NCBI GenBank assembly: GCA_030610025.1
Contig: JAUWSP010000154.1
Coordinates: 1 to 6,552 of the forward strand
Reading direction: 5' to 3'
DNA: 6,552 nt
Origin: Acidobacteriota bacterium
GTDB taxonomy: Bacteria > Acidobacteriota > Thermoanaerobaculia > Multivoradales > JAHEKO01
In this document: one piece after another, positions 1-5,969 of the stretch
How the letters are laid out: each line of letters opens with the position of its first letter
Position numbering within the stretch: the stretch's first letter is position 1
The notes under the pieces: model-generated
What the model was told of the DNA's origin: nothing
The model's input: only the letters and a program-made list of their open reading frames with translations
The model's database searches: none
Translations under genes and position numbers: made by a program

Positions 1-18
1 CAAAATCTCGTTCAGTAG
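1..18 (-). other. atpG: Continuation of the atpG reading frame beyond an in-frame TAG
   Basis: Directly after the TAG at 19-21, the same minus-strand frame reads Leu-Leu-Asn-Glu-Ile-Leu to the window edge. Known gamma subunits have a Leu-Leu-x-x-Leu-Leu type segment exactly here; from memory, E. coli gamma reads EPDPKALLDTLL. The residues before the stop (SPDPT) and after it (LLNEIL) align with that segment without a gap, and the stop takes the place of one residue. This stretch therefore looks like the start of the missing C-terminal helix and not like untranslated DNA. Only six codons are visible, so the open frame cannot be followed further. Confidence 0.7.
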
Positions 19-675
19 CTAGGTCGGATCCGGCGAGAAATCGTACTGTACCTCGGCCTCGGCGGAAGCCTTCACCCCGTCATCCGGCTCCAGGCCAGTA
101 AGTGGTAGCAACCGCTCGACGACGGGGATCTGCTTGCCGGTGGAGACGAACTTCATGTAGACAACATCCACCGAGCGGACTTCGCCTTTGATAAAGCGCT
201 CCATCATCTCGTTGGCCAGGGGCTCGATCTCATCGAACCGCGGGATCTCCCCAATGTCCGTGATCTCCCGGTCCATGGGCCAGCCGGCGAACTTCAGGTA
301 GGCGACACCCTTCTTGCCTACCATCTGCAGCTCGACCCGCTCACCGCCTGCCTCCAGGCTCTTCAAGTGCTCGCCGGCGGTCCGCAGGACATTGTGGTTA
401 TAGCCACCGCACAGACCTCTCGTGCTGGTAATCACCATGAGCACCGAGACGCCGCCCTCTTCCGGCTGCCGCATCAGGGGGTGATCGATACCCTTGGCAG
501 CCCTGGCCAGATCTTCTACGAGCTTGGCCAGCTTCTCCGTATAGGGCTTGCTGGCTACTGCCCGCTTGAAGGCCGCCTGAAATCGCACGTTGGCGATCAT
601 CTGCATGGTCCGCGTGATCTTGTGGATGTTGCGGACCGCCTGGCGGCGCTTGACGAGAACTCGGCGATTGGCCAT
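19..675 (-). CDS. atpG: F1Fo ATP synthase gamma subunit, interrupted by an in-frame TAG
   Basis: Gamma is the central shaft of F1 and turns inside the alpha3beta3 head to couple ion flow to ATP synthesis. The 218 residues before the stop cover the N-terminal helix with the basic RRQAVRNIHKITRTM segment (about 10-24), the hallmark GLCGGYN motif at 87-93, and the central alpha/beta domain ending in VVERLLPL (about 185-192). Full-length gamma is usually near 285-295 aa, so roughly 70 residues are missing: the C-terminal helix of the coiled-coil shaft, which the family needs for rotation. The ATG at 675 lies 3 nt after the atpA stop with no clear Shine-Dalgarno sequence, so translation is probably coupled to atpA. 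The stop is TAG, but conserved-looking residues follow it in frame. The gene may be intact with a base error, recently broken, or read through. The family assignment is secure; the functional state is not. Confidence 0.93.
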   Translation of the reverse strand: MANRRVLVKRRQAVRNIHKITRTMQMIANVRFQAAFKRAVASKPYTEKLAKLVEDLARAAKGIDHPLMRQPEEGGVSVLMVITSTRGLCGGYNHNVLRTAGEHLKSLEAGGERVELQMVGKKGVAYLKFAGWPMDREITDIGEIPRFDEIEPLANEMMERFIKGEVRSVDVVYMKFVSTGKQIPVVERLLPLTGLEPDDGVKASAEAEVQYDFSPDPT

Positions 676-678
676 CGA

Positions 679-2397
679 TCAGCTCAACCCATCCTTAGAT
701 TTCAGCTCGGCCACAACCTGACCGATCTCGTCGGCCATGCTGTCCGACATCACACCGGTATTCTCGAGCTCCTGCAGGAGCTCGGGCTTCTGGTCCCGGA
801 AGTACTGCAGCATCTGGGACTCGAACTCGGTGATCTTGTTGACCGGCAGGTCATCCAGGAAGCCCTTGGAACCGACATAGATGCTGACGATCTGCTCTTC
901 CACCGGGTAGGGCTCGTATTGCGGCTGCTTGAGCAATTCCACCATGCGGTAGCCGCGGTCGAGCTGTCGCTGCGTCGCTGCGTCCAGATCCGATCCCAAT
1001 TGGGAGAAGGCCTCCAGCTCGCGAAACGCGGCCAGATCCAGTCGCAGGGAGCCGGCGATCTTCTTCATCGCCTTGACCTGGGCGTTGCCACCGACTCGCG
1101 ACACGCTGATGCCCACATTCACCGCCGGTCGAACGCCGGCGAAGAACAGATCCGGCTCGAGGTAGATCTGACCATCGGTGATGGAGATCACGTTGGTGGG
1201 AATGTAGGCCGAGACTTCACCCTCGAGAGTCTCGATGATGGGCAACGCGGTCATCGAACCGCCACTGTCCGAAAACCTGTGAACCCGGTACTTGTCCTTG
1301 TCCGGCAGGCTTTCAACCCAGGCCTCGGCACGCTCCTTTCCTTGGGGTCGGAAGTAGAGCCCCTCGGCGTTGTCCGGTCGCTGCTCCTTCGGCATCTCCT
1401 CGACGTTCGGTGGCACGATCGCCATCGATCGATCCCTGGTGTCTGCCGGCGTGTCGGCAGGCACCACCGCGTACTCGTCGCGCAGCTTCACGGCCCGCTC
1501 CAACAACCTGGAGTGGAGGTAGAAGACATCACCCGGGTAGGCCTCGCGGCCGGGCGGGCGACGCAGCAGCAGCGACAGCTGCCGATAGGCCTGAGCCTGC
1601 TTCGAAAGATCGTCGTAGACCACCAGGGTCGGACGGCCGTCTCCGTACATGAAGTACTCGGCCATGGCCGCTCCGGCGTAGGGAGCGATGTACTGCAGCG
1701 GAGCCGGATCCGCGGCTGACGCCGAAACCACGATGGTGTAGTCCATGGCTCCTGCATCCATCAGCTTCTCGACCACACCGACCACCGTCGATTCCTTCTG
1801 CCCGATGGCGACGTAGACGCAGATCCCGTCGTTGCCCTTCTGGTTGATGATGGTGTCGATGGCGATGGCGGTCTTGCCTGTCCGACGGTCGCCGATGATG
1901 AGCTCACGCTGACCGCGACCGATGGGGATCATGCTGTCGACGGCCTTGAGACCGGTCTGCATCGGCTCGTTGACCGGCTGGCGGGCCGCGATTCCGGGAG
2001 CCTTGAACTCCAGTGGACGTCGATGCTCGGTCTCGACGACTCCCTTGCCGTCGAGGGGGCGGCCGAGGGGGTCGACTACCCGCCCGACCAGGGGCTGGCC
2101 ACAGGGGACGCTCAGCAGCTGTCCGGTACGTCGGACCTCGTCACCCTCTCTGATGTCCAGGAACTCTCCGAAGATCGGCACGCCGACCGAGGCCTCTTCC
2201 AGGTTGAAGACCTGGCCGAACTGTCCGTTCGCGAACTCCAACTGCTCGCCTGCCATGGCGTTGCTGAGGCCATAGACCCGGGCGATACCATCGCCTACCT
2301 CCAAAACCCGGCCCACCTCGGAGAGATCGATCTCGTGTCGGAAATTCTGGATCTCTTCGGTGATTACCGACGAGATTTCGTCTACCTTGAACTTCAT
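679..2397 (-). CDS. atpA: F1Fo ATP synthase alpha subunit
   Basis: Alpha is the non-catalytic nucleotide-binding subunit that alternates with beta in the F1 head. Visible features in the 572 aa are an N-terminal beta-barrel domain (about 25-95), the P-loop GDRRTGKT at 169-176, the Walker B region LVVYDDL at 258-264, the [10 protein letters not shown] segment at 428-437 with the arginine finger at Arg434, and the helical C-terminal domain from about 440. The ATG at 2397 has AGAGGT six bases upstream. The protein is longer than the usual 500-515 aa because about 65-70 residues (roughly 309-377) are inserted between [13 protein letters not shown] and [12 protein letters not shown], where most family members have only a few residues. 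The frame stays open through the insert and every catalytic motif is present, so it is a lineage-type extension and not damage. The gene lies 40 nt after atpH and 3 nt before atpG. Confidence 0.98.
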   Translation of the reverse strand: MKFKVDEISSVITEEIQNFRHEIDLSEVGRVLEVGDGIARVYGLSNAMAGEQLEFANGQFGQVFNLEEASVGVPIFGEFLDIREGDEVRRTGQLLSVPCGQPLVGRVVDPLGRPLDGKGVVETEHRRPLEFKAPGIAARQPVNEPMQTGLKAVDSMIPIGRGQRELIIGDRRTGKTAIAIDTIINQKGNDGICVYVAIGQKESTVVGVVEKLMDAGAMDYTIVVSASAADPAPLQYIAPYAGAAMAEYFMYGDGRPTLVVYDDLSKQAQAYRQLSLLLRRPPGREAYPGDVFYLHSRLLERAVKLRDEYAVVPADTPADTRDRSMAIVPPNVEEMPKEQRPDNAEGLYFRPQGKERAEAWVESLPDKDKYRVHRFSDSGGSMTALPIIETLEGEVSAYIPTNVISITDGQIYLEPDLFFAGVRPAVNVGISVSRVGGNAQVKAMKKIAGSLRLDLAAFRELEAFSQLGSDLDAATQRQLDRGYRMVELLKQPQYEPYPVEEQIVSIYVGSKGFLDDLPVNKITEFESQMLQYFRDQKPELLQELENTGVMSDSMADEIGQVVAELKSKDGLS

Positions 2398-2403
2398 CGC
2401 GTT

Positions 2404-2409
2404 ACCTCT
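2404..2409 (-). promoter_or_regulatory. Ribosome binding site of atpA
   Basis: The minus strand reads AGAGGT six bases before the atpA ATG, in the 40-nt gap after atpH. Together with the family-like N-terminus, this fixes the start at 2397. Confidence 0.7.
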
Positions 2410-2437
2410 GATTCAATTGGCACGGCTCCGGCTCTCG

Positions 2438-3055
2438 CTACTCGCTTGCCGACTCCAGAAAATAGGCCTTCTCCTTCTGGCTCTCCTGCGAAGCCCTGTT
2501 CAGGAACTGGGTCTCGAGCTGTCGCAACTCCCTGGCGACGCTGGAATCGACCTTGCGGTCACCGACCCGGAGGATCAAGCCGCCGATGAGCGACTCGTCA
2601 ACGGTCTCCGTCAAGGTGGCCCGACGACCTGTGAATCGAGCGGTCGCCTCCAGCAACTGCTGGCGCAGAGCTTCCGTGAGGGGGACTGCTGTACGTACAC
2701 TCACCGTTACCCGGCCGGTTCGATCCTCGAGCTCCTGGCGATAGGCTTCCGCCAGCGCCCGCACCAGTCCAGAGCGCCTCTTCCTGTTCATGACCTGCAA
2801 GGTGTCCAGGAGAATCTCGCTCATGCGCCCCTTGAAGAGCCGATCGAGCATCTGCTGTCGCTCGCCGACCTCCACCAGAGGAGAACTCAGGAAGCTCTCA
2901 AGTGCCGGCTCCCGATCGAGTTGCTTCACCAGTTCTTCGAGCTCGTCCTGGAGGCTCTCCGTGGCGCCTTGCGCAGCGGCCAGAGCGAACGCCGACCGCG
3001 CATAGATGCGGGCCACGGCGACTTCCTGCTCGTTCGGCTTCGGGTTATCGCTCAC
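2438..3055 (-). CDS. atpH: F1Fo ATP synthase delta subunit (OSCP family)
   Basis: Delta sits on top of F1 and joins the alpha subunits to the b-subunit outer stalk. The 205-aa protein starts with the family's N-terminal helical domain (ARIYARSAFALA at about 15-26; SFLSSPLVEVGERQQML at about 54-70) and carries the C-terminal signature GGLILRVGDRKVDSSV at 158-173. Typical delta subunits have about 175-185 aa; here some 20 extra polar residues follow residue 185. The start is a GTG at 3055, 7 nt after the atpF stop, with only a weak AGAG upstream, so coupling to atpF is likely. The gene ends in TAG. Reading through it would add only 11 residues, without family similarity, before a TAA at 2402-2404, so TAG looks like a genuine stop here. 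This bears on the TAG inside atpG. Confidence 0.95.
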   Translation of the reverse strand: MSDNPKPNEQEVAVARIYARSAFALAAAQGATESLQDELEELVKQLDREPALESFLSSPLVEVGERQQMLDRLFKGRMSEILLDTLQVMNRKRRSGLVRALAEAYRQELEDRTGRVTVSVRTAVPLTEALRQQLLEATARFTGRRATLTETVDESLIGGLILRVGDRKVDSSVARELRQLETQFLNRASQESQKEKAYFLESASE

Positions 3056-3062
3056 AGCTCTG

Positions 3063-3647
3063 TCAATTCCGGTCCTGCCGGTTCAGCTCTTCAATGGATT
3101 CACGGATCAAGCGCTCGTGATCCTGGGCAGATAGCTCCCGCTTGAGCACCTTGCCGGCGATGTCGGTTGCCAACTCCGCACTGGTGGCGTAAAGGTCTTT
3201 GATCGCCGATTGCTTGGCCAGATCGATCTCTCGCTTGGCGCGATCCAGCATCTTGTCAGCCTCGGTGCCCGCCTTCTCTTCGATTCGGGCCCTGGCCTTT
3301 TCCGCCTCCTGACGCCCTCCCTCGAGGATCTGCGTCGCCTCGGCCGTGGCCTTCTGCAACCTCGCCTCGTACTCCTGGAGCCGAGCCTCGGCTGCCTCGC
3401 GGTCGTCTTTCGCCTCCTGCAGAGAATTGCGAATGAACTGCTCCCTCTGCTGCAAGGCATTCAGCAGCGGTCCCCAGGCGTACTTGCCCAGGACGACAAT
3501 CACGAGAATGAAGATCACCAGGGTCCAGAAGGCATTGCCGACATCCCCGGAGAAGAGATTCACTTCGCCTTCGGTCTCCGACGCCCACGCCAGGCCCGAG
3601 AACAACAATCCCAGGGCAGCGGTACTCAGCCAGACTCGTCGCATCAT
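3063..3647 (-). CDS. atpF: F1Fo ATP synthase b subunit with N-terminal signal peptide
   Basis: The b subunit is the outer stalk (stator), anchored in the membrane by one helix and reaching up to delta as a long coiled coil. The 194-aa protein has an apparent signal peptide at 1-22 (basic MMRR, hydrophobic core, likely cleavage after LAWA), then the conserved membrane anchor at about 38-60 (FWTLVIFILVIVVLGKYAWGP), then a highly charged helix rich in Ala, Glu, Lys and Arg to about 150, and a delta-binding end. Most b subunits of about 156-170 aa lack the signal peptide. The ATG at 3647 is preferred over the adjacent ATG at 3644 because GAGGT lies nine bases upstream of the first. Only one b-type gene is present, so the stalk is probably a homodimer unless a b' gene lies elsewhere. 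Confidence 0.96.
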   Translation of the reverse strand: MMRRVWLSTAALGLLFSGLAWASETEGEVNLFSGDVGNAFWTLVIFILVIVVLGKYAWGPLLNALQQREQFIRNSLQEAKDDREAAEARLQEYEARLQKATAEATQILEGGRQEAEKARARIEEKAGTEADKMLDRAKREIDLAKQSAIKDLYATSAELATDIAGKVLKRELSAQDHERLIRESIEELNRQDRN

Positions 3648-3768
3648 GGTCGTATCACCTCACATACCGGCTGGCTTGTAGCCGAGACGACCTCGCTCGA
3701 CCCGACCCCGGGCCCAAGCCGATTGCCTCGAGCTTGCCACCAGCCATTCGGCGGCACTGCCACCGCGA
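3648..3768 (-). other. atpE-atpF intergenic spacer
   Basis: This 121-nt gap between atpE and atpF holds the atpF Shine-Dalgarno (GAGGT on the minus strand, 3657-3661). I see no clear promoter, no terminator with a T-run, and no convincing strong stem-loop. A wide gap after atpE would fit uneven expression or mRNA processing around the c-subunit gene, but nothing in the sequence proves that. Confidence 0.5.
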
Positions 3769-4104
3769 TCAAAAGACAGCCAGCAGCGTCACCACGACCG
3801 CAAACAGGGTCGCACCTTCGATCAGCGCCGCGGTGATGATCATGGCCGTGTTGATCTGGCCGGCGGCCTCCGGCTGGCGGGCCATGGACTCCACGGCACT
3901 GGCGCCGATCTTTGAGATGCCCGCCGCACCACCCATGATGACCAGCCCGGCACCGATGGCACCACCCAGCTTCCGCGCACCATCCGTCGTCAGGAAGGTG
4001 GCGCTTTCTTCAGCACCCTCGGCGGCCCAGGCTGCCGGTGTGAACATCAAGACGAGCCCGGCAATCATCAGACCCAGCGCAATTTTCGAGAACCTTTTGC
4101 TCAT
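3769..4104 (-). CDS. atpE: F1Fo ATP synthase c subunit (rotor ring) with signal peptide
   Basis: The c subunits form the ion-carrying ring that rotates in the membrane. From the ATG at 4104 the protein has 111 aa: an apparent signal peptide (1-27, basic MSKR, hydrophobic core, likely cleavage after AWA), then a mature hairpin of about 84 aa. Helix 1 is rich in Gly/Ala (about 46-72), the polar loop has the invariant RQP at 76-78, and helix 2 carries the ion-binding Glu96 in AALIEGATLF. The Glu is followed by Gly-Ala and not Ser/Thr, and helix 1 has Ile66 where Na+-type subunits have Gln, so proton coupling is more likely. Lys65 occupies a position where related c subunits often have Arg (GRIGGSA-type sequences, from memory). 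A GTG at 4125 would add seven residues, but AAGGGG ten bases before the ATG supports 4104. Long spacers on both sides fit separate control of this high-copy subunit. Confidence 0.96.
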   Translation of the reverse strand: MSKRFSKIALGLMIAGLVLMFTPAAWAAEGAEESATFLTTDGARKLGGAIGAGLVIMGGAAGISKIGASAVESMARQPEAAGQINTAMIITAALIEGATLFAVVVTLLAVF

Positions 4105-4114
4105 TGGAAACGTT

Positions 4115-4120
4115 CCCCTT
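4115..4120 (-). promoter_or_regulatory. Ribosome binding site of atpE
   Basis: The minus strand reads AAGGGG ten bases before the ATG at 4104. It lies downstream of the alternative GTG at 4125, so it favours the shorter protein whose signal peptide begins MSKR. Confidence 0.6.
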
Positions 4121-4130
4121 GTCACTTTGA

Positions 4131-4150
4131 CGACCGTGCGGGGACGGTCG
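4131..4150 (-). other. Stem-loop 1 upstream of atpE
   Basis: CGACCGT at 4131-4137 and ACGGTCG at 4144-4150 are perfect inverted repeats around a 6-nt loop. The stem lies 26 nt upstream of the atpE start, and no T-run follows on the minus strand, so it is not a standard intrinsic terminator. A structure here could protect or mark a processed mRNA end and help raise c-subunit output; that role is inferred. Confidence 0.55.
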
Positions 4151-4174
4151 CCGGTTCGCTATCGCCAGCACCGG
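4151..4174 (-). other. Stem-loop 2 upstream of atpE
   Basis: CCGGT at 4151-4155 pairs with ACCGG at 4170-4174, and the inner GCT (4158-4160) pairs with AGC (4167-4169), leaving a 2-nt bulge and a 6-nt loop. It abuts the first stem-loop directly, so the two could stack in the leader of an atpE transcript. It is weaker than the first and may be chance in GC-rich DNA. Confidence 0.35.
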
Positions 4175-4263
4175 TAGGCGCGTAAGCCCGGGTACCCCAC
4201 AATCCATCGGGCCTGGCGAAGTGTTTCGTTATTGCTATCAACTCTGCGAACGCCTGATGAGTC

Positions 4264-5127
4264 TCAGACGTGCGCCTCTTCATGAGGCTCCTCGTCGTGT
4301 TGGAAGACGATGTACATACCGATAAACAATGTGGTCAAGAAAGTAAAAATAAACGCCTGCAAGAAGGCGACGAAGATCTCGAGCATGGTGATGGCAACAC
4401 TTCCCAGGACAACCGGCACGGCGACCGCGAAACCGACCGCGGCCCCTGCCCCGACACCTGCGCTCAGGATGAACCCCAACAGAACCGCCAGCAAGGTGTG
4501 ACCTGCAACCATGTTGGCGAAGAGTCGTACCGCCAGGGCAAAAGTCTTGGCGAGCAAGCCGAGCAATTCCACCGGCACGAGGATCGGGGCCAGCCAGAGC
4601 GGCCCGGGGCAGAAGTGTGCCAGGTAGTCCTTGCCTCCGATCCGCAGGCCGTTGAGGACCATCATGAGAAGCGTGGTGATGGCCAGGGTAGCCGTGACCC
4701 AGATATTCGAAGTCGCGGTGCCGCCGATCGACCAGCGGCCGACCAACTGAGTGACAGCCGGCAGGGGAATGAGCCCCAGCAGGTTCATGGTCAAGATGAA
4801 GAAGAAGACGCTCCAGATGTATTTGATAAAGCGATCGGTGTACGGACCCAGGGCCGGTTCGGCCACCTCCGTGCGCAGATACTGGCAGATGGTCTCGATC
4901 AAGTTGGCGAAGCCGTGAGGAACCATGCCCTCCAGATTCTGGCTCTCTTTTCGCCGGAACAAAGGCGGCAGAAACACGATGAGCAACAGGCCCGCACCGA
5001 GGATCATGGCGATCTGGTCGCTCATGATCGTGATCTCCCCTTGCGGAGTCAACGGTCCCATGTCGGCTGGCACCGTCTTGATGGGGTGCTGGATGACGTG
5101 ACTCAGTGGATTCGAACCGGTTGACAT
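4264..5127 (-). CDS. atpB: F1Fo ATP synthase a subunit
   Basis: The a subunit is the membrane stator that provides the two ion half-channels next to the c ring. The 287-aa protein has a short N-terminal region resembling a-subunit N-termini (NPLSHVIQHP, 6-15), about five or six hydrophobic segments (around 37-55, 100-122, 142-160, 177-195, 206-240, 245-275), the conserved NLLGLIP at 115-121, and ALAVRLFANMVAGH at 197-210. Arg201 there matches the essential arginine facing the c-ring glutamate (Arg210 in E. coli). The C-terminal tail is rich in His and Glu (QHDEEPHEEAHV). The start at 5127 lies 17 nt after the atpI stop, with GAGG upstream inside the end of atpI. A 159-nt gap separates it from atpE. 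Length and motifs are normal for the family. Confidence 0.97.
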   Translation of the reverse strand: MSTGSNPLSHVIQHPIKTVPADMGPLTPQGEITIMSDQIAMILGAGLLLIVFLPPLFRRKESQNLEGMVPHGFANLIETICQYLRTEVAEPALGPYTDRFIKYIWSVFFFILTMNLLGLIPLPAVTQLVGRWSIGGTATSNIWVTATLAITTLLMMVLNGLRIGGKDYLAHFCPGPLWLAPILVPVELLGLLAKTFALAVRLFANMVAGHTLLAVLLGFILSAGVGAGAAVGFAVAVPVVLGSVAITMLEIFVAFLQAFIFTFLTTLFIGMYIVFQHDEEPHEEAHV

Positions 5128-5144
5128 GATCGATTCTGCCTCGC

Positions 5145-5552
5145 CTAGCTCTCTCGTGCGTTGGTTAGAACAAACAGCACATCCACCACCAGAAGACTCA
5201 AGTAACTGATCCCTACCCAGAGCAGAAACGCGTTGGGTGCCACCAGACCGGTAAGCACAGCGGCCAGGGCTCCCATGAGCGTCAGTCCCATTCTGATCGC
5301 CAGCGACAACAGGGCGGCAATGCCCTGATCCCGCGGCGCCCGAGCCCCGAACGCAACTTGTGGCAGGCCACCCACGATGGCCGCCAACAGGCTCAGCCCG
5401 CAGCCCAGAAGCATACCGGAGATCGCTTCAGACCCACCGAGATTGCGGGTGGGCACCCAGCCGATGACCAGCAATCCTGCAACAACAACTGTCAGCAGCA
5501 GAACGAACCGCAAATAGGCCCGGCTCGAAGTCGACCGGCCGGCCTCATGCAT
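5145..5552 (-). CDS. atpI: ATP synthase accessory protein AtpI
   Basis: This 135-aa protein has four predicted membrane helices (about 13-32, 42-62, 77-102, 107-128) and sits between atpZ and atpB, the usual place of AtpI. In studied bacteria AtpI helps assemble the c ring or stabilise the complex, and has also been linked with AtpZ to Mg2+/Ca2+ transport; none of this can be read from the sequence itself. The family is poorly conserved, so the call rests on size, topology and position. The ATG at 5552 lies inside the end of atpZ (8-nt overlap) and has no clear Shine-Dalgarno, so translation is probably coupled to atpZ. It ends in TAG, 17 nt before atpB; reading through would add 13 residues overlapping atpB, which supports TAG as a true stop. 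Confidence 0.8.
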   Translation of the reverse strand: MHEAGRSTSSRAYLRFVLLLTVVVAGLLVIGWVPTRNLGGSEAISGMLLGCGLSLLAAIVGGLPQVAFGARAPRDQGIAALLSLAIRMGLTLMGALAAVLTGLVAPNAFLLWVGISYLSLLVVDVLFVLTNARES

Positions 5553-5802
5553 CCGAGTTGCTGTCCGATTTGCTGTCCGATTTCCGCCCTCGTTCTGCCG
5601 AACCTCGCTGCGAGGCCAGAGTGGCGCGGAACAGATTATACATGCCGCCCACCAGCCCCAACAGGGACCCGATCAACAGCCCGAGCGCCGGGTTCCCGTA
5701 GTACTTACCTATCCAGTAGCCCACGAAGGTGAAGCCTGCAACGGCACCCGCCAGCTCGAACCCGAGGCCGGCCAACCGTGTCGACGTTCGCCGCTCTTTC
5801 AT
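5545..5802 (-). CDS. atpZ: AtpZ-type ATP synthase accessory membrane protein
   Basis: This 85-aa protein has a hydrophobic hairpin: helix 1 at about 12-32 (with GFELAGAVAGFTFVGYWIG at 14-32) and helix 2 at about 38-58 (LGLLIGSLLGLVGGMYNLFR). The Gly-rich pattern and the Gly-x-x-Asn-Pro turn are typical of the AtpZ/ATPase gene 1 family found at the head of many atp operons. It likely assists ATP synthase assembly or regulation, possibly with AtpI. The C-terminal tail is unusual: a basic stretch (RGRK) is followed by SDSKSDSNSDA, encoded by a 12-bp tandem repeat. The ATG at 5802 has AAAGG only three bases upstream, closer than ideal, but no other in-frame start fits the family's N-terminus. As the first atp gene after a 167-nt spacer, it may begin the operon. 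Confidence 0.85.
   Translation of the reverse strand: MKERRTSTRLAGLGFELAGAVAGFTFVGYWIGKYYGNPALGLLIGSLLGLVGGMYNLFRATLASQRGSAERGRKSDSKSDSNSDA
5548..5583 (-). repeat. 12-bp tandem repeat in the atpZ tail
   Basis: Read on the minus strand, the 12-bp unit AAATCGGACAGC occurs twice exactly (5572-5583 and 5560-5571), followed by a diverged third copy AACTCGGATGCA (5548-5559). They encode Lys-Ser-Asp-Ser twice and then Asn-Ser-Asp-Ala. The atpI start codon (5552-5550) lies in the third copy. Gain or loss of a unit keeps the atpZ frame. Confidence 0.85.
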
Positions 5803-5893
5803 GGGCCTTTACGCTCTCAGGGAAATCGACTGCTCTGTCAAGGAATCCGCAGCTCGAGGCGAGCGACACTACCCCCTGCTCCGCCCTCCGTGA

Positions 5894-5915
5894 GCTGGCT
5901 CCACTCGGAGCCGGC
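5894..5915 (-). other. Stem-loop in the spacer before atpZ
   Basis: GGCTCC at 5897-5902 and GGAGCC at 5907-5912 form a perfect 6-bp stem with a 4-nt loop. The stem extends by two further pairs (5894-5895 with 5914-5915) beyond one mismatch. No T-run follows on either strand, so a standard intrinsic terminator is unlikely. It could be a leader structure for the atp mRNA or an attenuating element. Confidence 0.45.
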
Positions 5916-5917
5916 GT

Positions 5918-5947
5918 AGTCTAGCAACCCCCACTCTCCATTTTCAA
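5918..5947 (-). promoter_or_regulatory. Possible sigma-70-type promoter for the atp operon
   Basis: On the minus strand, TTGAAA (5947-5942) and TAGACT (5923-5918) lie 18 nt apart in the 167-nt spacer between the lipoprotein gene and atpZ. Each differs from the consensus by one or two bases. This is the best promoter-like pair I found before atpZ, but such pairs occur by chance and the promoter rules of this organism are unknown. The lipoprotein and atp genes could instead share one transcript. Confidence 0.3.
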
Positions 5948-5969
5948 CAGATTCGGGGCACTTCTCACA

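Noticed and set aside
19..21. Genome-wide reassignment of TAG to an amino acid
   Set aside because: atpH and atpI both end in TAG at positions that fit their families, and reading through them adds only short tails without similarity. A local cause at atpG is more likely.
367..1719. Plus-strand open frame of 450 codons opposite atpG and atpA
   Set aside because: It lies antisense to two clearly conserved genes and spans their junction. Its translation is rich in His, Arg, Leu and Gly with no recognisable domain, typical of the mirror frame of GC-rich genes.
2360..3145. Plus-strand open frame of 261 codons opposite atpH and neighbouring ends
   Set aside because: It runs across three minus-strand genes that all have family motifs, and it shows no domain or ribosome binding site of its own.
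4105..4125. Longer atpE start at GTG 4125
   Set aside because: The AAGGGG ribosome binding site lies between this GTG and the ATG at 4104, and the signal peptide pattern begins naturally at the ATG.
4270..5124. Plus-strand open frame of 284 codons covering nearly all of atpB
   Set aside because: It is a mirror frame of a conserved membrane protein gene. Its translation is very rich in Asp, Glu, Gln and Arg, as expected when hydrophobic codons are read in reverse.
5836..5841. Perfect TTGACA -35 box on the minus strand upstream of atpZ
   Set aside because: No -10-like sequence occurs 16-19 nt downstream (the stretch reads around GAGAGC), and a start there would leave almost no leader before atpZ.
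5894..5915. Intrinsic terminator after the lipoprotein gene
   Set aside because: The stem-loop has no T-run after it on the minus strand.
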